This document shows, in pieces, positions 24,928-34,634 of a DNA stretch of 64,000 nucleotides. The notes below the pieces were generated by a model. That model did not search any database. It saw nothing but the letters and a program-made list of their open reading frames with translations, and had not been told where the DNA came from. Position 1 is the first letter of the stretch. Every line of letters begins with the position of its first letter. A program made the position numbers and the translations under genes. Source of the DNA: Alkaliphilus peptidifermentans DSM 18978 (GTDB lineage: Bacteria > Bacillota > Clostridia > Peptostreptococcales > Natronincolaceae); contig NZ_FMUS01000001.1 of assembly GCF_900101495.1 (NCBI RefSeq), forward strand, positions 186,001 to 250,000. Reading direction: 5' to 3'.

Positions 24928-27900
24928 CTACTCTTTTCTAAACTTAGCTCCGATTGCTACTATAAGGATTCCTAATCCATAGAAGATATATGGGGCTGTT
25001 TCACCAGTCTTTGGTAGTGAAGATGTGGCTAATGGAATTTCTTCTTCAAGTATTACTTCTTCTTCCTCTTCTTCTACAACTTCATCTAAATCTACAGTTT
25101 CCTCTTCAACCACTTCAACCACTTCAACTACTTCAACTGTACCCAATGGTATATCTTGGTCTTCAATAATTTCCTCTTCTTCCACAACCTCTTCTGTTGT
25201 AGCTTGAGTGGTTACAGGTGTTTCAACCACTGTTCTATCTGTTGTATCATCTTCTGATGGTGTAGAAGGTGTTGGTGGTGTTGGTGGACCTACTGGTGGA
25301 ATTACTGGATCAGCTATTTTTTTATTTTTAACAATAATCTCCACTATTTCTTCAGCTTCAACAGAGAGTAAGTATTTGCTTGGCCCTGAAAATGCCCCCA
25401 TTTCTGGTAGTAGTTCTACACCCTCTTTGGTAAAGCTAACAAATTTATATCCATTAGCTTCAGCCTCCCAAATCAAATATTCTCCTGGAGATAAAATAGT
25501 GGAACCATTAAATTCAAGTGAAGTCGGAGTTCCAGATATTTGAGTGCTGCCCACCTTTTGTACATTAATGGTAAATTGAACTTTAAAATCTTCATCACTG
25601 GAGTTTTCAATAACCTTTTTAAAGATAACGACAGCAGGTTCTGGTGTTGGTGGTGTCGGTTCTAATAGTTCGTTTGTTACTATAACCTGTAATGGGTTAT
25701 CTGAATCAATGGTTATAATATATTCACCAAATGTATTGGATTCTAGTACTTCGCCATTGACTGTAAAGCTTGCAAATTTATACTTTTCTGCATCATATGC
25801 TTCCCTTATTACATAGACACCTTCGTCTAACTCAAGAGGCTTTGTAAAGTCGCCTATGATTAATTCAACGGGTGCAATACCACCATTTCTAATCATTGGA
25901 ACCATTGCAGCTTTTGAAATATTGATGAAAAACTGGTCTCCTTCGTCAAATTCATCATCTACAAATTCCTTTTTAAAGGATATCGTCCCAGTAGCTGGTG
26001 GTGGTGGTGGTGATTTTAATAGTTCGTTTGTTACTATAACCTGTAATGGATTATCTGAGTCAATAGTTATAATATATTCTCCAAAAGTATTGGATTCTAG
26101 TACTTCACCATTGACTGTAAAGCTTATAAATCTATACTTTTCTGCATCATAAGTTTCCCCTATTACATAGTCACCTTCTTCTAATACAAGAGACTCTGTA
26201 AAGTCACCTATGGCTAATTCAACTGGTGAAATGCCACCATATCCAAACATTGCAATGTTTGCAGCATTTAAAATATATACAAAGAATTGATCTCCTTCGT
26301 CGAATTCACCATCGACAAATTCCTTTTTAAAGGATATCGTCCCGGTAGTTGGAGTTGGTGGTGTTTCAACTATCTCATAACAGAAGATAACATGACTAAT
26401 TTTTGCTTGATTACCGGTATTACCCTCTGTTTTAGGTGAATACAAACCACCATCACTGCTGAAATTAGTGTCAGAGTAATCATAAATATAGGCTCCATTA
26501 CTTGCCTTTACAATTACTTTCGTAACTTTTACACCTTCAACTGCCGCCCAATCAAATTGGAACTGTGAAGATTGAGTAATTGAAATAACCCCGTTTACAG
26601 TGACACTTTCAGGTGCTTCATAGATATTTACGTTGGTCTCTCCATCGAATACTTGGTACTCACCGTCAAAAACCTTACCCTCTATTTTATCAATCTTAAA
26701 TGACTTGCCTACTGTACAGTGGGGATTTCCGTCTACATATTCAGGTATTACTCCCTCATTTGTTCCTCCTTCAACAGTACTACGAATTCCCTTATACCAG
26801 AAGGATACACTTGATGATTGAGTTCCTCCAACCCATTTTCTTTTGCCTGTTACTGAATTATTTATTGTAATGTTTGTACCTTCTTCTGCAGTAAAGGTAT
26901 ACTCACCTGTCCTAACAGCTGTAAACCAGCTATGGAGATCCTCTATGCTTTTATTCTTGACAATTGCTCCATCATTTACATTTAGCTTAATGTTTATAAT
27001 ATGTACAAACCAAGATGTTAGGCTAGGATTATGGGTGTTTTCCACCTTATACTTTACAGTATATTGATTGCCGGCAGTTAATTCTAGACCATTATTGACA
27101 TTTGTCCAACCACCATCATCAGTGGAAATTTGTAATAATTCTAATTTTAGATAACCTTTCGAAATATCAACTACTGTATCCAGCATCATTACTAGCACAT
27201 CTACAGCTTTTCCATTAACGGTTACTGATCCCTCAGCATTATGGAATCCATTTTTTGTTACAGTATAGTTGTAATCACCATCGATTAGATCAATAGTCGC
27301 TATACCATCAGAATTAGTATAGATTACAGTATTATTGATGCTTATTGCTGCATTTCCTAATCGATTTTCTTGGTAGTCTTCAATTATAAAGGTTACTTCA
27401 TAGATTAATGGATCTATAGTGATTTCCAAACTTCCACTTATTCCAGACCCATCATTTGCTGTTGCAGTTACGATTACAGTTCCCGCACTTACTGCTGTTA
27501 ATAACCCATCTTCATCAATGGTTGCTGCTCCTGTTCCATTTTGAACAACCCAGGTCACGCTTCTGTCAGCAGCATTAGTTGGTAGTACATCTGCCAACAT
27601 TTGAAGGGTTTCACCTTCTACTACGCCACCTACTGCTGTAACAGTAATTCCTGTTACCAATATTGGTGTTACTGTTACTGTCACTGTGTCTGAGAAACCT
27701 CCATCTACAGTTGTTACCGTTATTTCAGCTTCGCCAACTGCCAACGCTGCAACAAGGCCGTTTGCATCTACTGTAGCTACAGCCGGAGCATCTGACGCCC
27801 AATTTACAGCTCTATTTGTTGCATTCTCAGGTGTAACGACGGCTGTAAATTGTAAACTACCACTCTGTACAATTGACTGATTACCTTCAGGAATACTGAC

Positions 27901-28710
27901 TCCTGTAACTGGAACTGTTAGTGATTCTCCGTAGTAGCTAAATGGAACTTCAGATGATTCAGTTTTTGTCCAAAATATAGCAGATGATCTTTCACCAGTA
28001 GCAGTATTAACCAATGTATTGTTGCCCTCTAAAGCAGTAAATTGATAAGTACCTGTATAAGACTTATTGTTACTAGTATTTAGGGTTCCAATATCTTGCC
28101 AATGTGCACCAGCTGTAAATTCTACATTATAAAGTGTTTTCTTAAACAAACCAGAACTTATATTTTCTACTTTATACTCAACAATGTAGTCTTCTCCAGC
28201 ATTTAAGGTATTTACGTGTTTTATATTGTTCCAATTACCATCAACCGCCTTGATACGGGTTAAAGTTAGTTCGATATAATTTCCAGCATCGTCATCCACA
28301 ATTGCCATTGGTGCCATAAAAAATATATCCTCTAACTCTTGGTCTACCTCTTCGTCTACTTCTTCATCTACTTCTTCGTCTACTTCTTCATCTACTTCTT
28401 CGTCTACCTCTTCATCCACTTCTTCATCTACTTCTTCATCTACTTCTTCGTCTACTTCTTCATCTGCTTCTTCGTCTACTTCTTCATCTACTTCTTCGTC
28501 TACCTCTTCATCCACTTCTTCATCTACTTCTTCATCTACTTCTTCATCTACTTCTTCATCTACCTCTAATTCCTCGATTTTTTCTTCTGCTTCCCTTCCT
28601 TCTAACAGACCTTCAGTTGCTACTACTGCTGCAAGGCTGCTTCCAAGTACCAATGTAGTGACTAAAAGAAATACCAGTAGAAATCGACCTGCTTTTGTTA
28701 CTTTTTTCAT
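24928..28710 (-). CDS. Large LPKTG-anchored surface protein with acidic repeats and Ig-like domains
   Basis: A 1260-residue predicted adhesin. Residues 1-32 are a signal peptide; 48-124 an acidic tract of about 19 V-D-E-E units; about 138-260 a beta module; 267-433 two Big2 Ig-like domains (VTGVSIP and VTGITVT starts); 434-510 a carboxypeptidase-regulatory-like fold; 515-660 a second copy of the beta module; 788-1135 three repeats starting TGTISFKKEFVD or similar, the first two almost identical in their second halves; then a Pro/Glu-rich spacer, LPKTG near residue 1232, a hydrophobic segment and a charged tail. The start at 28710 has AAAGGAG about ten bases upstream, better than the ATG at 28737. 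A c-di-GMP aptamer lies about 300 bases upstream. The adjacent sortase is the likely anchoring enzyme. The ligand is unknown. Confidence 0.92.
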   Translation of the reverse strand: MKKVTKAGRFLLVFLLVTTLVLGSSLAAVVATEGLLEGREAEEKIEELEVDEEVDEEVDEEVDEEVDEEVDEEVDEEVDEEADEEVDEEVDEEVDEEVDEEVDEEVDEEVDEEVDEEVDEEVDQELEDIFFMAPMAIVDDDAGNYIELTLTRIKAVDGNWNNIKHVNTLNAGEDYIVEYKVENISSGLFKKTLYNVEFTAGAHWQDIGTLNTSNNKSYTGTYQFTALEGNNTLVNTATGERSSAIFWTKTESSEVPFSYYGESLTVPVTGVSIPEGNQSIVQSGSLQFTAVVTPENATNRAVNWASDAPAVATVDANGLVAALAVGEAEITVTTVDGGFSDTVTVTVTPILVTGITVTAVGGVVEGETLQMLADVLPTNAADRSVTWVVQNGTGAATIDEDGLLTAVSAGTVIVTATANDGSGISGSLEITIDPLIYEVTFIIEDYQENRLGNAAISINNTVIYTNSDGIATIDLIDGDYNYTVTKNGFHNAEGSVTVNGKAVDVLVMMLDTVVDISKGYLKLELLQISTDDGGWTNVNNGLELTAGNQYTVKYKVENTHNPSLTSWFVHIINIKLNVNDGAIVKNKSIEDLHSWFTAVRTGEYTFTAEEGTNITINNSVTGKRKWVGGTQSSSVSFWYKGIRSTVEGGTNEGVIPEYVDGNPHCTVGKSFKIDKIEGKVFDGEYQVFDGETNVNIYEAPESVTVNGVISITQSSQFQFDWAAVEGVKVTKVIVKASNGAYIYDYSDTNFSSDGGLYSPKTEGNTGNQAKISHVIFCYEIVETPPTPTTGTISFKKEFVDGEFDEGDQFFVYILNAANIAMFGYGGISPVELAIGDFTESLVLEEGDYVIGETYDAEKYRFISFTVNGEVLESNTFGEYIITIDSDNPLQVIVTNELLKSPPPPPATGTISFKKEFVDDEFDEGDQFFINISKAAMVPMIRNGGIAPVELIIGDFTKPLELDEGVYVIREAYDAEKYKFASFTVNGEVLESNTFGEYIITIDSDNPLQVIVTNELLEPTPPTPEPAVVIFKKVIENSSDEDFKVQFTINVQKVGSTQISGTPTSLEFNGSTILSPGEYLIWEAEANGYKFVSFTKEGVELLPEMGAFSGPSKYLLSVEAEEIVEIIVKNKKIADPVIPPVGPPTPPTPSTPSEDDTTDRTVVETPVTTQATTEEVVEEEEIIEDQDIPLGTVEVVEVVEVVEEETVDLDEVVEEEEEEVILEEEIPLATSSLPKTGETAPYIFYGLGILIVAIGAKFRKE
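28339..28569 (-). repeat. 12-bp coding tandem repeat (V-D-E-E units)
   Basis: About 19 copies of a 12-bp unit encode Val-Asp-Glu-Glu; one unit carries Ala for Val. Synonymous variants recur in a higher-order pattern about 96 bp (eight units) apart, for example at 28401 and 28497. Likely length-variable by slippage or recombination. Confidence 0.9.
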
Positions 28711-29008
28711 TTTTCGTTTTCTCCTTTCTTTAAACATAATTAGTTTAAAGAAAGGTCGGTTGCACTACTTGCTCCATGCATTTAAAGTGCCCAAATGATA
28801 AATACACTTCATTGCTCCCTTTCTTTTATTCCCCTGATACCTACTTATATTTATGCTTTTTCCAAAGACCCCCCCTCCACATGTTTGAGGCATCACTAAA
28901 AAATCACTATAAGTCAATTTATATGTCTACCTTTAGTGACTGCTTATTTTTTTAATTATGTATCTACTAAAGACTCCAAAGACTAGGAGTCGAAGCTACA
29001 GCGAAAAA
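28711..29008 (-). promoter_or_regulatory. Long 5' leader of the surface protein gene
   Basis: About 300 bases between the aptamer and the start codon. Minus strand: GACTCC/GGAGTC hairpin near 28970-28990, then TCACTAAA (28932-28939), which can pair either with TTTAGTGA (28893-28900) or with TAGTGA (28904-28909) followed by TTTTTT. The two pairings exclude each other, like a terminator switch. Weak evidence; no gene seen. Confidence 0.4.
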
Positions 29009-29107
29009 AAACCTTCCCTTAGTGGCTAGGCTACCATTCTTAAGATTAGGCTCTTAGCTTTGCGTTCTACCGTTTCCAGCAGTTTGCCACTTTCCTGTGA
29101 AAAGTTT
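29009..29107 (-). promoter_or_regulatory. Cyclic di-GMP-I riboswitch aptamer, copy 4 (surface protein leader)
   Basis: Minus strand: AAACUUUUC P1 arm, GGCAAAC, P2 with GAAA loop, ACGCAAAGCUAAGAGCCUAAU, AAUGGUAGCCUAGCCAC and GGGAAGGUUU closing P1, directly followed by eight U. It diverges from copies 1-3 (for instance GAACGC for GGACGC) but keeps the aptamer layout. UGAAAA upstream (complement of 29112-29117) can pair with UUUUCA of P1. It probably controls the LPKTG protein gene. Confidence 0.85.
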
Positions 29108-29290
29108 CTAATTTTCAGAATTTTCTGTTTTGTTCATTAATTATACAACATGAAAATTCATATGTAAACTATATTCTTATATTTTTTTACAGTTAAAAAA
29201 CAGTTCAATTTACTATTGCAATTAAATAAAATATTATTACATTTATCTGAACCATAAAAATCATGTGGCCAATCTAATTGATGAAAGGAA

Positions 29291-29320
29291 CTTTTCCTAA
29301 CCTTTCGACTGGTTTGCCTT
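29291..29320 (-). promoter_or_regulatory. Degenerate fragment of a fifth c-di-GMP-I aptamer
   Basis: GGCAAACCAGUCGAAAGGUU, the J1/2 and P2 part of the aptamer, is intact, but the GACGCAAAGC and P3 parts are gone. It looks like a decayed duplicate upstream of copy 4; riboswitch function is unlikely. Confidence 0.6.
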
Positions 29321-29613
29321 TTACATCTATATTTTGATTTTATTTTAAGCTTGATGTCATCTAGTTGCATGTAAAAAATATACATCTATAGTGTATTTAT
29401 TGTTTATTTATGTTATTATACATAATAGAGTTTCATAATATTTATAGATAGTTTATTTGTAATTTATGGATTTTATGAATATTTGAAAATCATACCACTT
29501 AATTATGGATTTTTACAAAATATCTCATAAGTAAGTATAATTTCATAATAGTAATATAATACCTATTATTGGCAAAACTAATTAATACATATTTTGTTAG
29601 AGGAGTGAATAAT

Positions 29614-31011
29614 GTGTTTTCCTTCGATTTATCGTTGCATGAAATTTATCATATACACCTTGTTGGTATCGGTGGGATTAGTATGAGTGCCATTGCAGAA
29701 ATTCTTCTTAAGCATGGCTATCGTGTTAGTGGGTCTGACATCAAGGATTCTAATCTATTGGAAAAGCTAAGGAACCATGGGGCAGAAATATTTATTGGCC
29801 ATAGCGCCGAGAATATTCATAATCCTGACCTTATAGTCTACACCGCTGCTATCAAAGATAATAATCCTGAGCGAGTTAGGGCTAAGGAGCTTAATATACC
29901 CGAAATTGATAGAGCTGAAATGTTAGGTAGTATTATGAAGAAGTACAAGAAGGCCATAGCTGTTTCAGGTAGTCACGGCAAAACAACTACAACATCTTTA
30001 ATATCTTTAATATTAGAATATTCAGGCTTAGACCCAACTATTCTAGTAGGAGGTGAGCTAGATGAGATTGGAGGCAATATAAAAATTGGCGCAAGTCCTC
30101 ATTTTATTACTGAAGCCTGTGAGTATGTAGAGAGCTTTCTTAAGTTTCATCCATTTATTGGGGTAATATTAAATATTGATGAAGACCACTTGGACTATTT
30201 TAAGAATATAGATCATATTAAAGAAGCCTTTAAAAAATTTGCCCTAAAGATTCCAAACGAAGGCTTTTTAATTGCTAATAATGATGATGCAAATGTTAAA
30301 GAGCTTTTTCCACATATTAAGTGTAATATTATAACTTATGGTTTATGGGAAAAAAGTCATTTTACGGCAACTGATATTAAATTCAATACTGATGGATTTC
30401 CAAGCTTTAGAGTGATATTTGAGGGTGAAACCTATGGTTATTTCCAATTAAGTGTTCCGGGATACCATAATATATATAATTCTCTGGCTTCAATAGCTAC
30501 TGCCCATGTTTTAGGTGTTTCCCCGGAGGATATATGTAAGCATATATCTATATATAAGGGTATTCATCGACGTTTTGATCTGCTAGGGGAGGTTAATGGC
30601 GCTAAAATAATAGACGATTATGCCCATCATCCTGCAGAAATTAGAGCCACATTGGAAGCCGCTAAGAATTATCCCCATAGAAACATCTGGTGTATATTCC
30701 AACCCCATACCTATACGAGAACTCAGGCTCTATTAACAGAGTTTGCTAAATCCTTCGATGATGCTGATCATGTTATTATAACTGATATTTATGCTGCCCG
30801 GGAGCTTGATGAAGGGAAAATACATAGTAGTAAAATGGTAGAGCTTATGAGTCACCCTGATGCTAAGTACATGAAGAATTTTCACGATATAGTTAATCAT
30901 CTTTATGATAACCTTCAACCACAGGACTTGGTTTTAACAATGGGAGCAGGGGATGTATATAAGATTGGTGAGGGTTTGTTGGAAAAGGAGAATGGTAATG
31001 GAATAAAATAA
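29614..31011 (+). CDS. murC: UDP-N-acetylmuramate--L-alanine ligase
   Basis: A 465-residue Mur ligase, normal length. The N-terminal [19 protein letters not shown] nucleotide fold, the ATP loop [19 protein letters not shown], the central [11 protein letters not shown], and the C-terminal [19 protein letters not shown] are all present. It adds L-Ala to UDP-MurNAc in peptidoglycan synthesis. I start at the GTG at 29614, eight bases after AGAGGAG; in-frame upstream codons (TTG at 29569, GTG at 29605) lack such spacing. It is the first plus-strand gene after the minus-strand surface island; elsewhere murC usually neighbours purR. Confidence 0.95.
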   Translation: MFSFDLSLHEIYHIHLVGIGGISMSAIAEILLKHGYRVSGSDIKDSNLLEKLRNHGAEIFIGHSAENIHNPDLIVYTAAIKDNNPERVRAKELNIPEIDRAEMLGSIMKKYKKAIAVSGSHGKTTTTSLISLILEYSGLDPTILVGGELDEIGGNIKIGASPHFITEACEYVESFLKFHPFIGVILNIDEDHLDYFKNIDHIKEAFKKFALKIPNEGFLIANNDDANVKELFPHIKCNIITYGLWEKSHFTATDIKFNTDGFPSFRVIFEGETYGYFQLSVPGYHNIYNSLASIATAHVLGVSPEDICKHISIYKGIHRRFDLLGEVNGAKIIDDYAHHPAEIRATLEAAKNYPHRNIWCIFQPHTYTRTQALLTEFAKSFDDADHVIITDIYAARELDEGKIHSSKMVELMSHPDAKYMKNFHDIVNHLYDNLQPQDLVLTMGAGDVYKIGEGLLEKENGNGIK

Positions 31012-31099
31012 AATTATAATAATTTCTGTTTAATTAAAGGGGCGAAGGGTAAACTATTAATAAACATAACCCCCAACTCCCCTATCCATTTTCACAAAC

Positions 31100-31136
31100 A
31101 GAAAAGGGCTGAACTCCCCCAGTTCAGCCCTTTTCT
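31100..31136. terminator. Bidirectional terminator between murC and the LCP gene
   Basis: A perfect 16-bp inverted repeat, AGAAAAGGGCTGAACT and complement, with A/T flanks between convergent genes. Confidence 0.9.
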
Positions 31137-31199
31137 TTGATTGTTAATATCCAGACATATATATATAACTAAACCCTTTTTTATCTTTTTGTTAATCTG

Positions 31200-32204
31200 C
31201 TAGTCTTCTATACTTATAATTTCTTCCTCTACATCTTCTTCAGTTTCTTCCTCTTCATAGCCATAGATCTGAAGGAGCAAATCCCTTGTCTCTTGCAAAT
31301 CATGGAAAAAATATGATGTGCCGCCTTGATACCTAGCTACTCCTGGCAGCATAACCATATTAACATTTTCCAATTCCATACCCACTGCCATTGTTGCATA
31401 AATAATTGCATCCTGTAGATCTATGTCGGTTCTGACGAATCTGAAGGTGGTTGTAACAACTGAAGGCAATCGCAAGCTCATGGTTTTTTTTATAGCATTT
31501 TTCATGAACTCCTGTTGTGCTCTAATTCTACCAAGATCCCCATCGGCATAGGATAACCCACCACTCCCTGGAGTAGCTTTACGGTATCTGAGGAATTTGA
31601 CTCCATCTTTACCATTTAAAAGGTGATTTCCTGGTTCAAAATAGATTTTTAAAGGTGGATCATCGTAGGGGTCCTCGTAATCCATTAAATGAGATATGTA
31701 AACAGGTACTCCGCCAATTGAATTTATAATTGCTTCGGCACCACTATATGTCACTGTAACATAATGATCTACTGGAACATTCAACAGCAAATCACTTACA
31801 GCTGTTTTTACTCCAGCCGCTCCATGGTCTCCATAAACAGCGTTGAACTTCTTCTTTCCAGGTCCATCATATCCAACTCTAGGGTAGTATGTATCTCTTG
31901 GAATGGATACTATGTCCATTTGCTTATCATCTGGATCGAAGGAAATGAACATCATTGTGTCACTCCTAAATCCTTCTAAGCCAAGCAAAATAAAGTTTAT
32001 TCTAGAGCTTTCATCTACCAATTGCATCAAAATGTCTATGTCTTCAGGCTCTAGATTATCCATATCTTCCTCTTCTGCCCGCACCACAATTCCACTTCCA
32101 TCATGGTTATCCTTCATGTAATAATTGAAGCTCCATACTAATCCACTAAAAAGGATAAAAAAGCATAGAAAAGCAATGGTAAAAATCTTTATAAAAATTT
32201 TCAT
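31200..32204 (-). CDS. LytR-CpsA-Psr (LCP) family wall-polymer ligase
   Basis: A 334-residue protein with an N-terminal membrane anchor (FIKIFTIAFLCFFILFSGLV) and an extracellular LCP domain: FILLGLEGFRSDTMMFIS, the core VSIPRDTYYPRVGYDGPG, and the Arg-rich DLGRIRAQQEFMKNAIK. LCP enzymes transfer polyprenyl-linked glycopolymers to peptidoglycan. The C-terminus ends in an acidic tail (EEEETEEDVEEEIISIED), not part of the domain. It is a single gene with GACAGGAAGTGA upstream. The polymer is unknown. Confidence 0.92.
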   Translation of the reverse strand: MKIFIKIFTIAFLCFFILFSGLVWSFNYYMKDNHDGSGIVVRAEEEDMDNLEPEDIDILMQLVDESSRINFILLGLEGFRSDTMMFISFDPDDKQMDIVSIPRDTYYPRVGYDGPGKKKFNAVYGDHGAAGVKTAVSDLLLNVPVDHYVTVTYSGAEAIINSIGGVPVYISHLMDYEDPYDDPPLKIYFEPGNHLLNGKDGVKFLRYRKATPGSGGLSYADGDLGRIRAQQEFMKNAIKKTMSLRLPSVVTTTFRFVRTDIDLQDAIIYATMAVGMELENVNMVMLPGVARYQGGTSYFFHDLQETRDLLLQIYGYEEEETEEDVEEEIISIED

Positions 32205-32366
32205 TATGTCACTTCCTGTCTATATCTTTAACATCAAAAGAACTGTTTATATATAAGCTAAATATCAAATGAATAAATATAGCATTATTCTACACTACTT
32301 TATATTTTAACAAATTCTTTTTATTAAATCTATAGAAGGATAGAAAATGTTACTAGTTTGAAACAA

Positions 32367-34634
32367 TTAATAATATATAGTAAATAATGAACCCTTTACA
32401 TATTTTATATATAAGTATCTCCAATATCCTAGTTGGTAACGGGTTTTTTTATCAATATATATAAAATATTCCATTATTTTTTGTTTGTCTATTTCATCGA
32501 GGTCAGTATTACTATATTTTGCAGATAAATAAAGATTTGATATTTCCCTTAAATCTTGTTTAGGTACATACACATTCACATTTACCCTTCTGGCATACTC
32601 GCTGGGGGTCTCACCAGTACCTATCGGATAACCTAAAACCTTTATTAATTCTAATATATTTTTATATAAGTATATTCCTTTAGTATCTTTGTTCTTTAAT
32701 TTTTCAATATATTTGTTTATACTAAAATACATATAGGCCGCTCTAATGGGTAATATACCAAATAGCAAAATAATTATTATAATGGGTAACAGATGTTTAA
32801 GCTTATTCCATATTCCTATATCTGGGTCTTCTGAGGTTACAGCATTGCCCTCCCACGAGGCTTCTGGGTTATAGTATGCTGCTTCCCCCCTTGAGTTTTC
32901 CATCTGTTGTAATAGTTGATCCATTTCATCTACATAAACACTGTTATTTCCTGAGGCGGCTAAAGCTGTCAAGTCTGCCTGTGGCTGTTGTGGTGGGGTA
33001 AATGCTGGGGTTGGCTCAAATGTAACCCAGCCAACAGAATCAAAATAGGCTTCTACCCAGGCATGGGCATTTCTCTGCCTAACCTCATAATATCCATCTT
33101 CTGTGGTTTCAAACATTCTAAACCCCTCTATATATCTTGATGGTATTTCCAATGTTCTAAGCATCATTGCCATCGATGAGGCAAAGTAGGTACAATACCC
33201 TTCCTTCGACTGGAAGAGGAAGTATTCTATAAAGTCTTTATTTAAAGGAGTATGGGGTACTTCAAGGCTATATGTAAAATTATTTCTTAGAAAGTCTTCA
33301 AGTAATAGCGCCTTCTGGTGGGGTGTTTGTCCCGATCTAGTTATTCTTTGTGCTAAGTCTGATATGCTGGTGGGGAAATCCTCCGGAATCTGCAAAAACT
33401 GACTATGAATATTTGATGCACGTATATTCTCATGTCCTATTTCTATGTCTGTTGTAGGGATAATTGCTTTGACTTTATAGCTTTCATTCTTATATCTGGC
33501 ACCCTGTAGAGTTATTTGATAATTTCTATCAATCCACATTTTACTTCTATTATCTATACTAACTTCTATTGGCTGATAGGGACTAAACAAGGTATAGGAG
33601 GCAAAGTTTAAGTTTGTTATTTCTATACTCACTTCTTTTCCTAGGAAGACCTCTCTTGGCAGGATATTACTAAATAGCAGTTCTTCTCTTTCACCAAACC
33701 ACCAATTATTATCCTGATATAGGGTTTTTACATTTCCTCTTAGATACATTGGCTGAGGTGCCTTTACCTTCATAACTAACTGATCCTTTAATTCTACTGG
33801 CCCTCCCAGCTGACCTGGCTGATCCTGAAATCCAGTTTGAGAAAAATCAAATAGCTGTCCCTGTGCCATTCCTCTACTATACATAATATCATTTCTTAAG
33901 TCTGATATTGCCGGAAAATGCTGTGCTACTTTATCTTCTAGCCAATACCACTGTATTAGACTATCTCCCTTTGGTAAAAAAGAAGCTATCATAATTATTA
34001 AAAGTCCATAGCTCATACTAATCTTTATCCACGGTTGAAATATTTCATCTATTACAGTAGCATTTTCTTCCCTCCAGCTTTGACTGGCGAAAAGATATTT
34101 TTCCATACCGTATAAAAGAATATACAGGAAAAAGAAAACTATCATCATTATGTATGCTGCATCTACATAGTTATACCAATAATAGATGAATACCCCTATA
34201 TATACTGGTAGAAGCATTGCTATTTTCTTAGCCTTAAAAACTATAATAAGTGTATATATACTAATTAACCCGATAAGAATTATCCATAATGGAGTAGTAT
34301 GTTGAGGTAGTATAGTTTCGTAGCCCCTCATATAGCTCCAAACGTTGTCTACAAAGTTAAATAACCAATCGACTACTCCAAATACAACATCTGGTCTATA
34401 ATAATTGAGAGCTAAAAAGGTTAAAAAGCCTACAAAAAGAAGTACATAAAACGCAAATGGGAAAAAAAACAAAAGCTGAACAGCAGTACCAACCATCACT
34501 GAAATAATAAGCTTGCCTATTCCAACTGTGGCTATACCTAAGACATTGCTTATAGTATAAGCAAGTGTAAAAACCATTAGTAAATATACTAAAGTATAAT
34601 TGAATTTTTGGTTAACATTAAGCTCCTTTTTCAT
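32367..34634 (-). CDS. TgpA-type membrane transglutaminase (DUF3488/transglutaminase/DUF4129)
   Basis: A 755-residue membrane protein: about six N-terminal transmembrane segments, an extracellular transglutaminase-core domain (EGYCTYFASSMAMMLRTLEI with Cys; RNAHAWVEAYFDSVGWVTFE with His), a linker rich in Gln and Ala, another membrane span (LPIIIIILLFGILPI), and a DUF4129-like C-terminus with ETPSEYARRV. The third catalytic position reads FEPTP instead of DPT, a known variant. The ATG at 34634 has GGGAGG upstream and overlaps the DUF58 gene by 17 bases. It is the last gene of the conserved MoxR-DUF58-transglutaminase operon. Physiological role unknown, possibly envelope-protein processing. 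Confidence 0.9.
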   Translation of the reverse strand: MKKELNVNQKFNYTLVYLLMVFTLAYTISNVLGIATVGIGKLIISVMVGTAVQLLFFFPFAFYVLLFVGFLTFLALNYYRPDVVFGVVDWLFNFVDNVWSYMRGYETILPQHTTPLWIILIGLISIYTLIIVFKAKKIAMLLPVYIGVFIYYWYNYVDAAYIMMIVFFFLYILLYGMEKYLFASQSWREENATVIDEIFQPWIKISMSYGLLIIMIASFLPKGDSLIQWYWLEDKVAQHFPAISDLRNDIMYSRGMAQGQLFDFSQTGFQDQPGQLGGPVELKDQLVMKVKAPQPMYLRGNVKTLYQDNNWWFGEREELLFSNILPREVFLGKEVSIEITNLNFASYTLFSPYQPIEVSIDNRSKMWIDRNYQITLQGARYKNESYKVKAIIPTTDIEIGHENIRASNIHSQFLQIPEDFPTSISDLAQRITRSGQTPHQKALLLEDFLRNNFTYSLEVPHTPLNKDFIEYFLFQSKEGYCTYFASSMAMMLRTLEIPSRYIEGFRMFETTEDGYYEVRQRNAHAWVEAYFDSVGWVTFEPTPAFTPPQQPQADLTALAASGNNSVYVDEMDQLLQQMENSRGEAAYYNPEASWEGNAVTSEDPDIGIWNKLKHLLPIIIIILLFGILPIRAAYMYFSINKYIEKLKNKDTKGIYLYKNILELIKVLGYPIGTGETPSEYARRVNVNVYVPKQDLREISNLYLSAKYSNTDLDEIDKQKIMEYFIYIDKKTRYQLGYWRYLYIKYVKGSLFTIYY

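Noticed and set aside
28339-28569. A possible CRISPR array or short tandem non-coding repeat
   Set aside because: The 12-bp units are in frame with the surface protein, have no spacers and lie inside one long coding sequence.
28339-28569. Plus-strand frame coding a Tyr/Phe-rich hydrophobic peptide
   Set aside because: It is the antisense shadow of the V-D-E-E repeat, has no ribosome site and an implausible composition.
29158-29385. Minus-strand frame upstream of the adhesin leader
   Set aside because: It overlaps the degenerate aptamer fragment, has no ribosome site and looks random.
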